Positions 10,601 to 20,429 of a DNA stretch of 64,000 nucleotides are shown here, piece after piece. Numbering within the stretch: the stretch's first letter is position 1; every line of letters starts with the position of its first letter. The stretch is from Amylostereum areolatum (taxonomy: Eukaryota; Basidiomycota; Agaricomycetes; Russulales; Stereaceae): the NCBI GenBank assembly GCA_012932865.1, contig SAXG01000138.1, positions 1 to 64,000 on the forward strand, written 5' to 3'. A program made the position numbers and the translations under genes. Below the pieces are notes generated by a model. The model was not told the DNA's origin. It saw only the letters and a program-made list of their open reading frames with translations, and made no database searches.

Positions 10601-11798
10601 TGACCCGCCACAAGCACCTTGGGAGCACGTATCCATTGACTTCGTCATGCCACTCCCGGTCTCGGATGGAAAAGACGCCATCTGCAATGTGAACTGCATG
10701 GGTACCAAGCAGGTTGTATTCTGGGCCACGACCAAAGACCTAACAGAGGACGAACTCGCCTTCGAGTACCTACGCGAGGTGGTCCCCCATCATGGAATTC
10801 CTAGAAAGATCGTCAGTGACCGCGGCAGCGTCTTTGTCTCCAAGTTCACCACGGCATTGTTCCAACTGCTAGGCATTGAAGGGAACCCGTCCACGGCGTA
10901 TCACCCTCAGACGGACGGACAGACCGAACGCTCCAACATGACCATGGAAAACTACCTTCACATCTTTGTCAATCAACGACAGGACAATTGGACACGTTAC
11001 CTCCCACTTGCCATGACTGCGCTCAACAACATGGTCCATAGTTCGATTGGGATGTCTCCCAACTTTGCCAACTATGGTCGGGAACTCTACCTGGGGACAA
11101 ACCCTCGACGTGAGACAGACAACCCATCGGCGAACGAGTTTGCACAACGCATGCGAGACATCTATGAGGAAGCCCGCTCTGCACTAAAGGCAGCACAGGA
11201 CGATCAAAAGCGCTTTTACGATCGCAAGAAGGACGAACCAATAGATTACAAAATTGGCGACTTTGTCTGGCTGGAAGCCAAGACTAGAGATGGCCAAACT
11301 GTAATCAAAACGGCACGTCCTATGCAAAAGCTAGATGACAAGCGCTTTGGTCCTTTCGAAATCCTGGAGAAGGTCGGAGCATCGGCTTACAAGCTTCGCC
11401 TCCCTACATCCTGGTCACGAAAACATCCGGTCTTCAACGAGTCCCTCCTATCTCCACACAACGGTCCCGCCTTTGACAACCAGAAAACACCTGCACCTCC
11501 ACCCCCAGAGTTAGTCCAAGGAGAGGAAGTCTATGAGGTGGAAAAGATTATAGATTCCAAGAAAGTTGGTCGCGGCTTCAAGTACCTTGTCAAATGGAAA
11601 GGCTACCCAGACAATGACAATACTTGGGAACCTCTCGCCAATCTCCAGAATGCCAAGAAACGTATTGACGACTTCCACCGCGAGCACCCAGGTGCCCCGA
11701 AACCTGCACGCCTTAATCGTTGGGAACTCCTGGCGGAAGAGGAAGCTGGATCTGATTGCGACGAGGACGTCGAATCTAAGGAAGGGGTGATGTCATGA
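7623..11798 (+). CDS. pol: Pol polyprotein: protease, RT, RNase H, integrase, chromodomain
   Basis: The replication and integration enzymes of the chromovirus. Domain order is as follows. A low-complexity linker comes first. An aspartic protease has ALLDSGCTGS near 8262-8291. The reverse transcriptase has its YLDD active site at 9348-9359. RNase H (FRVEADSSDYATGAVLSQ) begins near 9778. The integrase has an HHCC zinc domain (about 10425-10555) and a DDE core with Asp at 10638, Asp at 10818 and Glu at 10926, the last two separated by 35 residues. A chromodomain follows at about 11529-11690 (YEVEKIIDSKKV onward). The frame opens without an ATG and overlaps the Gag stop. It ends at TGA 11796-11798, eight bases into the 3' LTR. 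No stop or frameshift is visible, so the enzymes could be active. In the integrase core the usual VDRxxK stretch reads VNCMGTKQ here, an unusual local change. Confidence 0.95.
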   Translation: MRGLTMYTASEAQVSVSRPSGFVAPRWPDSRLHMRIVDSDCTTTGDIPIMTSLTDSIGTGTRPVVILDTQASICEPSALDMASVSASVLDTALDTDSVLDMDPVKSGTTPCDGRGTAPKSCYMAPGTAQWTLRRLREDKPENAIAILRIWTHHRRRDEATYEAIKEITDMGDELACQALLELATPMQFIRSSSAKEQTVIPTQLVVDSKRIVKALALLDSGCTGSCINTKFVQENHIPTRRTARPIPVRNADGTLNAGGPITEYVTLRLNIQDHEENIDLAVSNLGDTDLFIGHEWLKKHNPRIDWKSGSIEFDRCPISCSRPPPLLNIDDDEEEEEEPVHMEKDEQLFVFDWDGYKATYHTRTHASDIAIEEHAKKKEQTFSERVPTAYHEFKDIFDKDDFDKLPERRPWDHAIELTSNFKPVDCKVYPLTLDEQKQLDAFLEENLRSGRIQPSKSPMASPFFFIKKKDGSLRPVQDYRKLNEMTIKNRYPLPLIQELVDKLKGARHFTKLDVRWGYNNVRIKEGDEWKAAFRTNKGLYEPTVMFFGLTNSPSTFQAMMNDLFKDLIHQGVVVVYLDDILIFTHTLEEHRRIVKEVLRILRENKLYLKPEKCEFEKAEIKYLGMIVGGGRVRMDPAKVTAITNWPAPKTKKQLQSFLGFCNFYRRFIKDFSGIAHPMTKLTGKTEWVWDTPQQEAFEELKRRITSQPVLAIPTDEGQFRVEADSSDYATGAVLSQQQDNGKWHLVAFLSKSLSEAERNYEIYDKELLAIMTALEEWRQYLMGARQEFEIWSDHRNLTYFRKAQKLNRRQARWLTELQEYHCTLLHKPGKTMGKPDAISRLAGLEKGEKDNENIVLLKPELFRTLNHAGIVTNGPDNTFIERIQEATLLRDHAVERALALKVKGWLEHADGTITWQHRLYVPRDKGLRADIIQAHRDGPLVGHPGRYKTHELITRNYWWPAIRDDVRKYVEGCETCQRTKIRHDRIAAPLHPHDPPQAPWEHVSIDFVMPLPVSDGKDAICNVNCMGTKQVVFWATTKDLTEDELAFEYLREVVPHHGIPRKIVSDRGSVFVSKFTTALFQLLGIEGNPSTAYHPQTDGQTERSNMTMENYLHIFVNQRQDNWTRYLPLAMTALNNMVHSSIGMSPNFANYGRELYLGTNPRRETDNPSANEFAQRMRDIYEEARSALKAAQDDQKRFYDRKKDEPIDYKIGDFVWLEAKTRDGQTVIKTARPMQKLDDKRFGPFEILEKVGASAYKLRLPTSWSRKHPVFNESLLSPHNGPAFDNQKTPAPPPPELVQGEEVYEVEKIIDSKKVGRGFKYLVKWKGYPDNDNTWEPLANLQNAKKRIDDFHREHPGAPKPARLNRWELLAEEEAGSDCDEDVESKEGVMS
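11778..11787 (+). other. Polypurine tract
   Basis: AAGGAAGGGG lies three bases before the 3' LTR. It is the expected RNase H-resistant primer for plus-strand DNA synthesis, and it falls inside the last codons of Pol. Confidence 0.7.
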
Positions 11799-12249
11799 AC
11801 GGTCTATAATTTTCTTTTTTACTTTACATCGGTTACACGCTTTAGGACTTATTGGCTTATCACCGGTCCGGCTCCACTCCGGCCCGGACCCGGTTCATCT
11901 ATATCCCACCTGGGCCCACGTGACTCATCTCGGCCCGGGTCTGACTCCTTTCCCCTGACTCATGCTGTACAATACTGACTCATGCTATGCTCTTTTACAT
12001 ACGACTGCTTACTTATACTAGGTCTGCTTACTGATCGCCGTGTATCGGTTGCTTACCTAAGTCTCCCTCCTCTTGTGTATATAAGGCTCGCTCTCGCTGT
12101 GCATATCCCTTATCTCGAGCTAGTCAATTCTACCGACTTTGCTTGCTTTCCCTCGTCTGTCGCCGTGTCTGATCGGCTCCCCTCTGTCGTCCTCATCTTC
12201 TAGTCAGCTGTGTCGTAACTTGGTGCTGTCGCACTAGTCGTTGCTGACA
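11791..12249 (+). repeat. 3' LTR of the chromovirus
   Basis: 459 bp, identical to the 5' LTR except at 12039 and 12174. Its TATA box (12078-12085) and predicted start site (about 12112) point towards the hypothetical gene that begins at 12294. Confidence 0.97.
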
Positions 12250-12254
12250 AACCT
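12250..12254 (+). repeat. Target-site duplication, right copy (AACCT)
   Basis: Matches AACCT at 4726-4730. Confidence 0.9.
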
Positions 12255-12293
12255 CCTCTTTCAACCTCGTCTCCCCTCCCCGCTTTATCGCTA

Positions 12294-13603
12294 ATGGACC
12301 TCCTCCCCCCTCATCTCCAACCCGGGTATAACCCCCCCGGCCTCGGCCACTCACAAAATATCCACCAACAAATCTTCTCATTCGTGCACTTCGGCCAAGG
12401 TCAGACGCGCCATACATCGTCGCTAAAATCATCCTCGTCTGACCCCGTTCGCAGCCTGCTACCGTCTCGACCCGATCTTCCGTGCGGGTGTGGACGAATA
12501 TCTGCTTGGGACGTTGATCATCACCGGCAGGTGCGGCTGGTGTCGGGCACTCACCGATGCTGACATCGCCATGTGGAACCTTGAGGTCAACGAGCAAACA
12601 AACCACGTTAGCATCGCCGGGATGCCGGTGGGTACGACGTGCAACGTTGTTGGTACGTTATCACCTCTTTTCGCAGTTGCAGTAGCTCATCGGCTTCCTT
12701 GTTCAGAGCATATGGACTACTGCAGACGGCGCAACTGGGCCCCGCTACCGGATACCCTCTCACAGGCGGTACGTTGTTCGTTCACCGTGTCTTATCCAAA
12801 ATTTAGTTCTGAAAACAGGCGGACGGTCGTGTGGCGACCTTTGGCGGCGCAATGATTGGAGCCGGGCGAGTATACCTTGGGACCAGTCGGTTTGTGAACG
12901 ATCGTCAGACGTTCGACGCGTACAACGCCGTGCACCAACTGTGGACGGTCACGAACAATGTTCCAGTATTCAATCTTCAGCGAGCCGTCATCCTCCTCAA
13001 CGGAAACCTCATCTTGTCCCTTGACGTGCGTCTTTTTTCCTTCTCTGCTCTCATTCACTTATCATCCGCAACAGAGCACTCAAGGGACGGGCATCACGCC
13101 AGGATCTTTCAAGTTGTCGGGAGTTATGGTACGGTGCTCGTTGTGGCACAGCATGTGGCGGGATGGTAGGCGCATTGGTGAGAAATACCGTGAGATCAAA
13201 GATTGGTGGGCCACCAGCGGTTCCTCCCTCGAGGACATCTGGGTCTTACAATGCTGTGCGGTAAGTGGCTATCAATAATTCCGTGTTTATTCCTAACATT
13301 ATCATCAGGTCATTGTCGCATTGCGGTATCTGATCTGGGAACACAGCGGTCAAGCGGGTCTGCCCCCGCGCCTCAACATGGCAGGCATCCACGACGTGTG
13401 GGTGACTTTCCGCCCCGTATTCGACGCCTATCGCCTCACACACCGTGGCTTTGTTGCGTCCCTGCGCCTTGCGATGAGGCACCACTACCGCTTTGTTAGT
13501 ATTTTTCTCCCTACCCATTGGCATATACTAATTTTTACAACCTTAGGGTGATCGGCTCATGCCCGCTCAGTTCCAGGCCGTTGCTGTCGCCCCTCCTGCA
13601 TAA
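12294..13603 (+). CDS. Hypothetical multi-exon protein beside the LTR and Plavaka element
   Basis: Starting MDLLPPHLQPGYNPPG at 12294, a single protein of about 300 residues can be read through six introns of about 50-55 bp, all GT-AG. Joined exons include ACYRLDPIFRAGVDEYLLG, WNLEVNEQTNHVSIAGMPVG, a Gly-rich GGAMIGAGRVYLGTS, SLWHSMWRDGRRIGEKY, ALRYLIWEHSGQAGLPP and a terminal GDRLMPAQFQAVAVAPPA before TAA at 13601. No stop or shift is needed, so it seems intact. I recognise no domain, signal peptide or clear membrane segment. The 3' LTR ends 44 bp before the ATG, so the retrotransposon has split this gene from its old upstream region. The Plavaka transposase gene starts 347 bp downstream in the same orientation. 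It may be cargo of that element or an independent basidiomycete-specific gene. Confidence 0.6.
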
Positions 13604-13880
13604 TCTCGCATATCTGTTGTTGTATCTGTCGTTCTTCCCATGCTCGTTTCGCTGTATCTTCACTCGAACTTTATGACATTTTCATTGGTTTCTGCACCTG
13701 TCGCACGGCGGTGATTTTTACGGAAGTGTGATCAGTTCAGGCCAAGTATGTAGCTTCTGTGGACACCTCACGCAGCCACGCAGCCACTCCTGAAACCATC
13801 TTAAGAGCCACTGACACGGGAGACGGTGAAATGGGCGTCGTCTTCAGGCCATTCTGAGTTCGTTCCCACGCTCGCGTGCA

Positions 13881-13900
13881 GACGCGACGCGACGCGACGC
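13881..13900 (+). repeat. (GACGC)4 microsatellite
   Basis: Four perfect GACGC units lie 50 bp upstream of the Plavaka start codon. The rest of the 13604-13950 spacer shows no gene. Confidence 0.8.
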
Positions 13901-13950
13901 GGCTTGACCTCCTGCAGCTTCCGTCTTCTACCAGTTTCTCTCGTGCACTT

Positions 13951-16900
13951 ATGCCGCCCGACCCCCTACGAGCGTACCCAAAGTGGTGCTGCAATCGCGC
14001 CTTTGCAACCCCGTCCGCGTACAGGAAACATCGTAAGGCCTGTTCCGCCTCTCAAAACAAGTTTTCCAACGCGCTTGCATCCCTCCGGACGAAATTCACA
14101 CCGAAACGCTTTCGCCTGGCTACTTCTGCCTCAAAGGCATCATCTCGCGGAAGGAAAGGGACTCAGGCTGATGCGGAATCTGACGATGAAAATGGGCATG
14201 GTGTGGAAGATTCGGAAGATTCAGACACGCTTGTACGTTTTCTTCCCAATCATACGAAGTACAATTCACTGACCAAAATATGTCAGTATCACAAGGAGCC
14301 TTCGGTCGCGGTGCAGATGGATGTCGAAATGCCAGCTGTTGACGAAGAACTTGAAAGATCAAAGCGCACTAGACAGCTTCCTCGACGCTATGTCCAGGAC
14401 GTCACGCCCGCGCTGTCCGCCCCTCTGCCTCCGCCAACCATTGCTCCCACTCGCGCTGCTATAGACCATCGTCGAGGCCATCAAGATGCCGTGGACTCAC
14501 CTCGCAACCACTTCGGCGTGTTTCGTCGGTTTTTCTCCTCCACCTTTCCGACGCATGATCCGGAAGAACACGTTGAGGCTCCTGACCTTTCAAACACGGT
14601 CACCCCCCCCCCTTTGAAGCTTCTCAATCCAAGAAACTTCGATTCATCTGTCCCCCCGCCGCCGTTCCCCAACATGAACGCCTTTTGGATATGGAACTGG
14701 TACGACAATGGTTCCATACAAAAGACCTGGAGCGACTTCAAGCGCCTCATTGGCATTATTGGCCATCCCGACTTTCACCCAGAAGATGTACGTGATGCAG
14801 CCTGGTCGGCCATCCGCTCGCAACTTGGGAATTCGGGTGGAGAGGGCGACGAAGGAGAATGGGTGGATATGGACGATGCCCCTGTAGGTGACGGCTGGAC
14901 TGAGGCACCCGTCTTTGTATCTATCCCAGTCAAAAATCCCACAGATGCGCACAAGTCCGTCGAGTACTGTGCAGGCAACTTCTATTACCGAAACCTCACT
15001 ACAACAATTCGCGAGAAGCTTACCGATACCTCCGCTCATGAACAGTTCCATTACCAACCTTACGAACTCCATTGGCAACCACACGCTGATTCCCCCCCGC
15101 AACGCTTACACGGCGAACTCTATACATCCGAGGCCTTTCTCAAGGCTGATCAAGAACTACAAAGCAGCCCTCGAGAACCAGGATGCGACCTTCCCCGACA
15201 TATTGTTGCAACGATGCATGGGTCAGATCAAACACATCTAACCGCGTTTGGGGACGCGCAACTTTGGCCGGGCTATCTTCTGTATGGCAACGAGTCGAAA
15301 TATCGTCGCTCCCGTCCGTCCAATCACCTCTGCGAGACCGTCGCGTACTTCATTCGTGTATGTAATTATTTCTTCTTTCTCGCCTGCCGTAATCTCATTG
15401 CAATTCAAGCTGCCACTTGACTTCAAGGACTTCGCTATTGACGAGGGGGGTTGGACAAATCCTGATAACTCTGCCTTTTTGGCTCATGTCCGCCGCGAGT
15501 TGTTCCACGCGCAGCTCCGCATACTTCTAGACGACGAATTTGTTGAAGCTTACACCCACGGCATCGTCGTCGAATGCCCCGACGGCATTATGCGCCGTTT
15601 CTATCCAAGAATTTTTACTTATGCTGCTGATTATCCTGAAAGGTTCGTCATATTCATCTGCCAGCTACCGTCTTTTTTCACCGATGGGTTCTCCTGCAGG
15701 GTCATGCTCGCGACAGTTCGGAAAAAAGGACAATGTCCTTGCCTGCGGTGCTTCATCCGCATGGAGGACACGCACATGCTCGGAACGGAAAGTGATATGG
15801 CCTTCCGGGTGCGTCACCAGCGCGTCGATGGCGATCAGCAAAGGAAAACCGTTGCAGCGGCGCGGAAGCTAATCTACCAGAAAGGTTATGGAGTGTCGAG
15901 TGCGGCAGTAGAGAGGTTACTGCAGGATAAGTCATTGGTACCAACGGAGGTGAGACAGATCTACTTGATGTGTGATTCTCTAACTAACAACACTGCCTTT
16001 GTCACAGAATGCGTTCTCTTCGAGGTTGGGACATCTGGGCTTTAACATCAACAGCATCTTAACCCCCGACATCCTTCACGACTTTGAACTCGGGGTCTGG
16101 AAGTCGCTTTTCGTCCATCTGCTCCGCCTTGTGGAATATCATGGTCCCGATCGCTTACATGAACTGGATCGCAGGTGCGTTTTTGTGTGTCGCTCGGGGA
16201 AAGGTGCTGAATAAGTTCTGTGATCTATCAGATATCGTGCAATACCCGTCTTTGGTTCCGACACCATCCGTAAATTCTCAAAAAATGTATCCGACCTTAA
16301 ACAACTAGCTGCCAGGGACTACGAGGACCTGCTACAGGTACGATGCATCCTCCCGCCTCGTCGACTGTTGCTAAAATAATATACAGTGTGCCATACCGGT
16401 TTTTGAGGGTCTGTTACCGAACGCAGCCGACAATCGCCGCCTTCTTCGGTTGTTGTTCATCGCCGCGCACTGGCATGGACTGGCGAAATTACGCCTTCAT
16501 ACAGACGAAACCGTCAAGATCCTTCAGGCCGTAACGAAGGCCCTTGGTCGAGCGCTTCGTGATTTCAAGAAAAATGTCTGCGACAAGTATGCGACGACGG
16601 AACTTACGCGCGAATATGAGGCCCGGCTACGCCGTGAGGCTAAGAAAGCGGAGAAGGAAGCCAAAGCCGCTGCTGTGAGTATTCTTCGTGAGCTGCCTAA
16701 GTTCACTCCGTTGATGCTGACATTTTATATCGGAATACCAGGCAGGTATCGGCAGGCGTCGAGGGGTCTCTGGGAACGCACAAGGAGGCTCGGAGAGTGC
16801 GCGTGATGCTGCTAAGCCTTCCGCGCTGGCAAAGGCAAACCACAAACTGACAAAGGGCCTGAACCTGAACACTATCAAGGTTCACAACTTGGGTGATGTT

Positions 16901-18349
16901 CCATTCTACGTCGTTTGGACCGGGTCTACTGAATCATATGGGACCGGAAGGGTATGTCGGCCTGCTTGTTAATTGGTATAGAACTAGCTAACGTAGCGAC
17001 AGATGGAAACCCAGCATCAATGGGGTAAGACACAGTACCGCCGAACGAACAAGAAGGACTTTATCATCCAAATCATTCGCATCGACCGCCGGCAGCGGCG
17101 GGCGCGGGCTATCCAACGCGCGCACCAGGAGATCCCAGAGTTCATAAGCCATCTGGCTATTGATGACTCAACCCAGAATCACATAGGGAAGACGGAGAAC
17201 CACCCTCTAGACCTGCCCGATTTCTACCAGAGACACGCTCTCGATCCTGCCACAAAGGTGTGCCATGCGACTTATCATGTCTTCTCTTGATACTCATTTA
17301 CATTCGACAGGGATTCTCTCGAAAGTTATACGAGCACCTTCTCCAGCGCATACAGGACATTCAAAGTGACGAACGGGATCGGACAGTGCTGAATCTTCGA
17401 GCCAACCTCTCCTCGACAAACCGCCCTCCTCCAAGAACAACCGATGTTATAATCAAGCGGAATCGGTTGTACCAGCATGCTACCATGACGGCGCACTACA
17501 CGGCTTATGACGTTCGCCGGGACCAAGACGTCCTAGGCCCCGATACGCCTCGGCACAACATCATGCTCCTTGCCGCCCCTCCAGATGCAGCAAACAATGA
17601 AAACGGGCTATCACCTTACTGCTACGCGCGCGTGCTTGGAATATACCACACTAACGTCATCTACATGCATCCAGATACCCTAGATTACGGCTCAAGGCGT
17701 GTCGACCTTTTATGGGTGCGTTGGTACGAGCAAGAGGCGTTTCCAGCCGGTAATGCCTGGGACGATCTCTCCCTCGAGAAGATCGCGTTTCAGCCTTCAA
17801 GCGATGAAGACTCGTTTGGATTCATCGACCCGTCCTCCATCTTGCGCGGCAGCCATATCGTGCCACGGTTCGCAGGCCAACGCAAGTATCCGGATGGTGT
17901 CGGTGCATCGGCCTTGGCACGGGAAGGCGAGGATTGGGATGAATATTATGTGACTCGGTGCGTCTGTTACAACACCTCGTGATAATTATCTCATGATGTT
18001 GAATAGGTTCGTAGACCGCGATATCATAATGCGTCAACACTGGGGTTGCGGTGTTGGCCATATGTATTCGCGCTCAGACGAGGCGAGAGAGAACGCGGCC
18101 AGACAAAGTGGCTCGGCCCCACCCCAGTTCAGTTTTGATGAGCCAGACAGTGAGCCCGAAGACTCCGAAGACGATACCATGCCATCTTCCCCAGCACAAC
18201 ACCGCACTCGACGCCCGCTATCCACTTACACTGACGAGAGGCAGGATGTACCACCCGATGAATGTTTCGGCTCTGACGACGAAGCCGATAATGACATCTC
18301 GGATTGGGAAGACACCGATATCGACGACATCGACGGTGGTTTTGATTAA
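13951..18349 (+). CDS. Plavaka transposase
   Basis: DDE-type transposase of the Plavaka family, which moves CACTA-related elements in mushroom fungi. The start MPPDPLRAYPKWCC at 13951 opens a zinc-finger-like segment (Cys-Cys-x15-17 with His/Cys at KHRKAC). It continues with FWIWNWYDNGSIQKTWSDF, WSAIRSQLGN, GWTEAPVFVSIP, HGELYTSEAFLKADQELQ and GYLLYGNESKYRRSRPSN. Then come the CPCLRCF Cys motif, ILTPDILHDFELGVWKSLF and AAHWHGLAKLRLHTDETVKI, and last a C-terminal region ending in an acidic tail (DISDWEDTDIDDIDGGFD). About nine GT-AG introns of about 50 bp join in frame, for example the one that starts GTATGT at about 15360 before LPLDFKDF. No stop or frameshift was needed, so this copy may be active. 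A small coiled-coil gene (18385-18927) faces it tail to tail, 35 bp away. Confidence 0.85.
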
Positions 18350-18384
18350 CGTGTATCCAATGTGTAACAATAACATACTGAATC

Positions 18385-18927
18385 CTATGTATCCCTGCGC
18401 GACTGACCGTCCTTCTGCCCACTCTGAAGTTCATGCAAGGCCACCATTGCGTTGGCCAGATCACGCTGGGCTGCCTTCAGTTTCTCCTGCTCCTGCTGGT
18501 AGGCTTTGCTGATGTTCTTTGCCACGAAGAACCACCTCTGAAGCTCAATGCACGTCTTCCATTCGACGAGGTAGTACTCATTTATCTCAGATATGAGCTC
18601 GCGCTCGGACGCTATGCGCTTGACGGCTTCATCGTAGAGAGCATGGTGGGCGTCGTCGACGTCATCTAAGGGATGGTGAGCGGTGCGAAGAGACTGAGGG
18701 GTGAGCCATTACTCACAGAGAGCGGGAACTTCAGCCGCTAAGTATTCTTCGGCCTCCTCCTCCACCTCGGCATCTGAAGAGCGGGGACCAGTTAGCTTAC
18801 ATGGATTGAAGTTAGAACTCCATGACGCACCTGATATGGGTATTATCCAGGGACATAAAGAAGGTCCATTCGGGTTCGTGAATATACGTTCGTAGACTTC
18901 GTGAGCATAGTCCGACCCGTCAGGCAT
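18385..18927 (-). CDS. Small coiled-coil protein paired with Plavaka
   Basis: The start is MPDGSDYAHEVYERIFTNPN at 18927. Two introns (a GTGCGT donor after CCCATATCAG and a GTGAGT donor after GCTCTCT) join to DAEVEEEAEEYLAAEVPAL and then to a long helical stretch (ALYDEAVKRIASERELISEI, then YQQEQEKLKAAQRDLANAM). The protein ends QSRRDT at TAG 18385-18387. It is about 145 residues long, with an acidic N-terminal half and heptad-like C-terminal half. No known domain is recognised. It is convergent with the transposase gene. A companion of similar size and opposite strand also accompanies the tnp2 element in this window, which suggests an accessory role in the element rather than a host function, but that is inference. 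Confidence 0.55.
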
Positions 18928-19170
18928 GATGAAGTCAATGAAGGGGATTTACGCGAACGCTGTCATGACGTACTTAAATACATAAATAGTCACGTGACCG
19001 AGTTTGACGGTTGTCGCCAAAGTCTTTCTGTCAGTTTCCCCCACCGCCGGTCACGGCTGCACCGTGGCATAGTGTCCCCTGTGGTCCGCATTGCCCTCAT
19101 CGTACCCTTCTCTTATGTCTACTTGAACCTGCTTATCCTCCACCCTTTTCCTTGCGCGACGAGGCTCTCG

Positions 19171-19670
19171 ATGACGACAACGACAAGTTCCAACCACCTA
19201 CTACCTCATGGCCAAGGAAATCGTGTTCAGTAGGCTCAGCAACACCGGCACTATCACCAAGGGTTTGAAGGTGTGTGCTTTCTCCTCATCACTATGTTTA
19301 CCACTCTGAACCGTCCTCCATTGTCCTCACCGTTGTCTTCTCACCAAGGTCGCTGGTTACCTCGAGCGAGGCCAACACCTCGAGAACCCCAGTTGGCGGT
19401 ATCTCCTCCGCTTCCGACTGCGAGATCACCCGCGCGTACAAGATATCTGGGTCAGGCATTTTGCTTATCGCATTCATTGTCCCTCGCAAGGTCCGTCTTC
19501 TCTCTGTCTCCATCGTACATCCCCACTGACCTCTTTCCAGACCGACTCCTTTCAATCCAACATATTCCCTCCTGCACCGTCTGCCGGGCCCTCCCTGACC
19601 GCCGCCGAGTACTTTCAGGCAGGAATGCCACCCCCAACCTGGTCAGCCTCGAAAACAGGCTAGTTAGTGC
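19171..19670 (+). pseudogene. Fragment with areA GATA-like (DUF1752) domain
   Basis: The frame reads TYYLMAKEIVFSRLSNTGTI then TKGLK, a GTGTGT intron of about 83 bp, and VAGYLERGQHLENPSWRYL. This matches the fungal GATA-like DUF1752 domain, whose usual form ends in LENLSWRLW. A second splice joins TDSFQSNIFPPAPSAGPS and EYFQAGMPPPTWS. The upstream part (LDDDNDKFQP) needs a one-base shift to join the domain, so this copy is broken. It looks like a piece of a host regulatory gene left inside the transposon-rich tract. Confidence 0.5.
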
Positions 19671-19944
19671 CGCGTCCAGGATCGCGATTCCAATGCCACC
19701 CCGCCCCGTTGTCGGCCCCTACACCTTTGTACTCAACCAACACCTTCACCAGCCTCGGCCCCGATGTCTTCTCATCTGGTCAAAGTGTCCAATGAGCCCA
19801 TATCGACAGAGCCTGGCATCGAAAGTCTCGCCTACGCCCATGACGTCGCCTACCCAAGTTCATACTCATTTGCGCCACCAATCCCTATCTGTCGACGTGT
19901 GTATTTTTCCTCGCCCTCTTTTCACTCCCGCCATACTGATCTAG

Positions 19945-20429
19945 CTCCAGAACAACCACCCCAACGCGCTCCAAACACTCCTAAAGCTCCGGCAGGCCGT
20001 TACCGCTACTGTCGGGGTCGGTTTCGAAGTCCCGCGACGCTCACCGTGGCCGCAAAGTACCTCGACGACTCGTCCCCGAAGAACAAGCACTGGGCGGCGT
20101 ACGCGCGCATCTTCGACATCACAGAGATCAACCTCATGGAGAAGCGACTGTTCTTCCTGCTCGACTAGGATCTTCGGTTCGACGAGGAAGAGGCCTGCAG
20201 CTTCTTTGCGCACTTTATGCCCCTGCCTGTACGATCGGAAGCAAGACAGAAAGCAGTCAGCAAGGTCACCGAAGCGGGCAAGGCGCGTGCTCAGGCGCAG
20301 ATGCCGCCCACGCCGCCGTATAATGCCGACATTCACCATGTTGTGCCACCACCACCACCCTGTACGCGAACGAAGGCCGCTCTGGCGCAGGTCCTCATCA
20401 AGGATGGCGAAGATGCTCACTCATCGTGA
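19945..20429 (+). pseudogene. PCL/PHO80-type cyclin fragment with internal stop
   Basis: The frame reads LTVAAKYLDDSSPKNKHWAA, then YARIFDITEINLMEKRLFFL and LD, meets TAG at 20167-20169, and continues DLRFDEEEACSFFAHFMPLP. This is the cyclin-fold region of a fungal PCL-like cyclin, where the stop position is normally Tyr (LDYDLRFDEEEA). It then runs into a Pro-rich tail (QMPPTPPYNADIHHV) ending at 20427-20429. No intact N-terminus is attached. It would not make a functional cyclin. Confidence 0.6.

Larger units (their letters stand above)
4731..12249 (+). mobile_element. Chromovirus (Ty3/gypsy LTR retrotransposon), 7519 bp
   Basis: A complete LTR element. It has two 459-bp LTRs beginning TGTCA and ending TGACA, flanked by AACCT duplications. 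Between them lie a self-primer binding site, Gag, a -1 frameshift site, and Pol with protease, reverse transcriptase, RNase H, integrase and a C-terminal chromodomain. A polypurine tract abuts the 3' LTR. The chromodomain and self-priming arrangement place it with the fungal chromoviruses related to Tf1/sushi. LTRs differ at only two of 459 positions (4979/12039 and 5114/12174, both C/T), so insertion is recent. Its one visible lesion is a TAA inside the Gag frame at 6061. Pol reads open throughout. Confidence 0.96.
13604..19100 (+). mobile_element. Plavaka-type (CACTA-related) DNA transposon, approximate limits
   Basis: The span covers the Plavaka transposase gene and the opposite-strand small gene that meets it tail to tail. 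I could not identify matching terminal inverted repeats or a target duplication by eye, so both limits are guesses at the intergenic edges. The left end could lie further left and include the gene at 12294. Confidence 0.45.
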
